NCBI GenBank assembly: GCA_036514535.1
Contig: DATBWZ010000035.1
Span: forward strand, 1 to 14,061
Direction: 5' to 3'
From: DATBWZ01 sp036514535
Lineage (GTDB): Bacteria > JAMCPX01 > DATBWZ01
Length of the DNA stretch: 14,061 bases
Shown here: positions 13,848-14,061 of the stretch, piece after piece
Layout: each line of letters begins with the position of its first letter
Position numbering within the stretch: the first letter of the stretch is position 1
Program-made: the position numbers and the translations under genes
The notes under the pieces: model-generated
Seen by the model: only the letters and a program-made list of their open reading frames with translations
Databases searched by the model: none
What the model was told of the DNA's origin: nothing

Positions 13848-14061
13848 ATGATTCCAATAAGGGATATGAATCCTTCCAGAACATTCCCATTTTTTACCAT
13901 ATTGATAATAATGTTCAATTCCGGCATTTTTATCCTGGAATTCATTTACGGTAAACCAGACTTAATAACCAGAGAATTCGGATTAGTTCCGTCGGATTTC
14001 TCCATAATCTTCTCAGACAATCTATCCATTGCTCCCATAAGAAACATATTCACATCAATGT
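13848..14061 (+). CDS. rhomboid family intramembrane serine protease (N-terminal part, cut by window end)
   Basis: The frame is open to the window end (71 codons). It begins MIPIRDMNPSRTFPFFT, the typical start of a common bacterial rhomboid group, followed by a first membrane helix (about 14-32) and FGLVPSDF, and ends in IRNIFTSM, where the family continues into its second helix. The catalytic GxSG serine and the histidine lie beyond the window and cannot be checked. The start at 13848 is set by the conserved IPIRD; the next ATG (13866) would lose it. The gene is divergent from the ornithine cyclodeaminase family gene, with 106 bases between starts. Substrates are unknown. Confidence 0.85.
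   Translation, partial: MIPIRDMNPSRTFPFFTILIIMFNSGIFILEFIYGKPDLITREFGLVPSDFSIIFSDNLSIAPIRNIFTSM

Noticed and set aside
1..14061. CRISPR array, transposon, prophage or toxin-antitoxin system
   Set aside because: No regularly spaced repeats, no transposase or integrase frame and no small two-gene toxin-antitoxin pair are visible on either strand.

Overview
The window is an AT-rich chromosomal segment of a diderm (Gram-negative-type) bacterium. This follows from an apolipoprotein N-acyltransferase (lnt), a predicted outer-membrane barrel protein and a textbook sigma-54 promoter. Shine-Dalgarno sequences of the AGGAGG type precede many genes. The phylum cannot be fixed from this sequence; the mix (PATAN/DUF4388 protein, phoH-HD-ybeY cluster, sigma-54, stand-alone receiver domain) resembles deltaproteobacteria, Nitrospirota or related candidate phyla, which is inference only. 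There are no phage, transposase, CRISPR or rRNA genes. Most of the window is housekeeping.

Left part (1-1765, minus strand): the first codons of a gene cut by the window edge with its own promoter and ribosome site, a single-domain response regulator, an M50 site-2-type membrane metalloprotease, and a tRNA-Arg(CCT). The last 23 bp of the tRNA gene are duplicated exactly 165 bp downstream of it. The spacer between the copies is a GC-rich set of short hairpins unlike the surrounding DNA.

Centre (1826-10010, plus strand): six tightly packed or overlapping genes that look like one operon. In order they are a membrane TPR/zinc-ribbon protein, a DUF4388-type protein with a membrane anchor and pseudopilin-like tail, phoH, a 7TM-HD phosphohydrolase (pgpH family, cyclic-di-AMP hydrolysis in characterised members), ybeY and lnt. 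The phoH-pgpH-ybeY core is a known conserved neighbourhood. The two genes in front of it are not functionally understood. The YbeY here carries substitutions at the third metal-ligand position and at a conserved arginine.

Right part (10016-13828, minus strand): a nitrogen-assimilation operon of outer-membrane barrel protein, amtB and PII (glnK/glnB), preceded by a sigma-54 promoter with exact GG/GC spacing. Upstream on the same strand is an ornithine cyclodeaminase/mu-crystallin family gene. At the right edge a rhomboid protease gene starts on the plus strand and is cut by the window end; its sigma-70-type promoter sits so close that the mRNA should be leaderless.

I found no convincing complete new defence or mobile system. 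The best leads are the tRNA-Arg 3'-end duplication with its hairpin spacer, the barrel-AmtB-PII operon under sigma-54, the altered YbeY active site, and the two uncharacterised membrane proteins leading the phoH operon.
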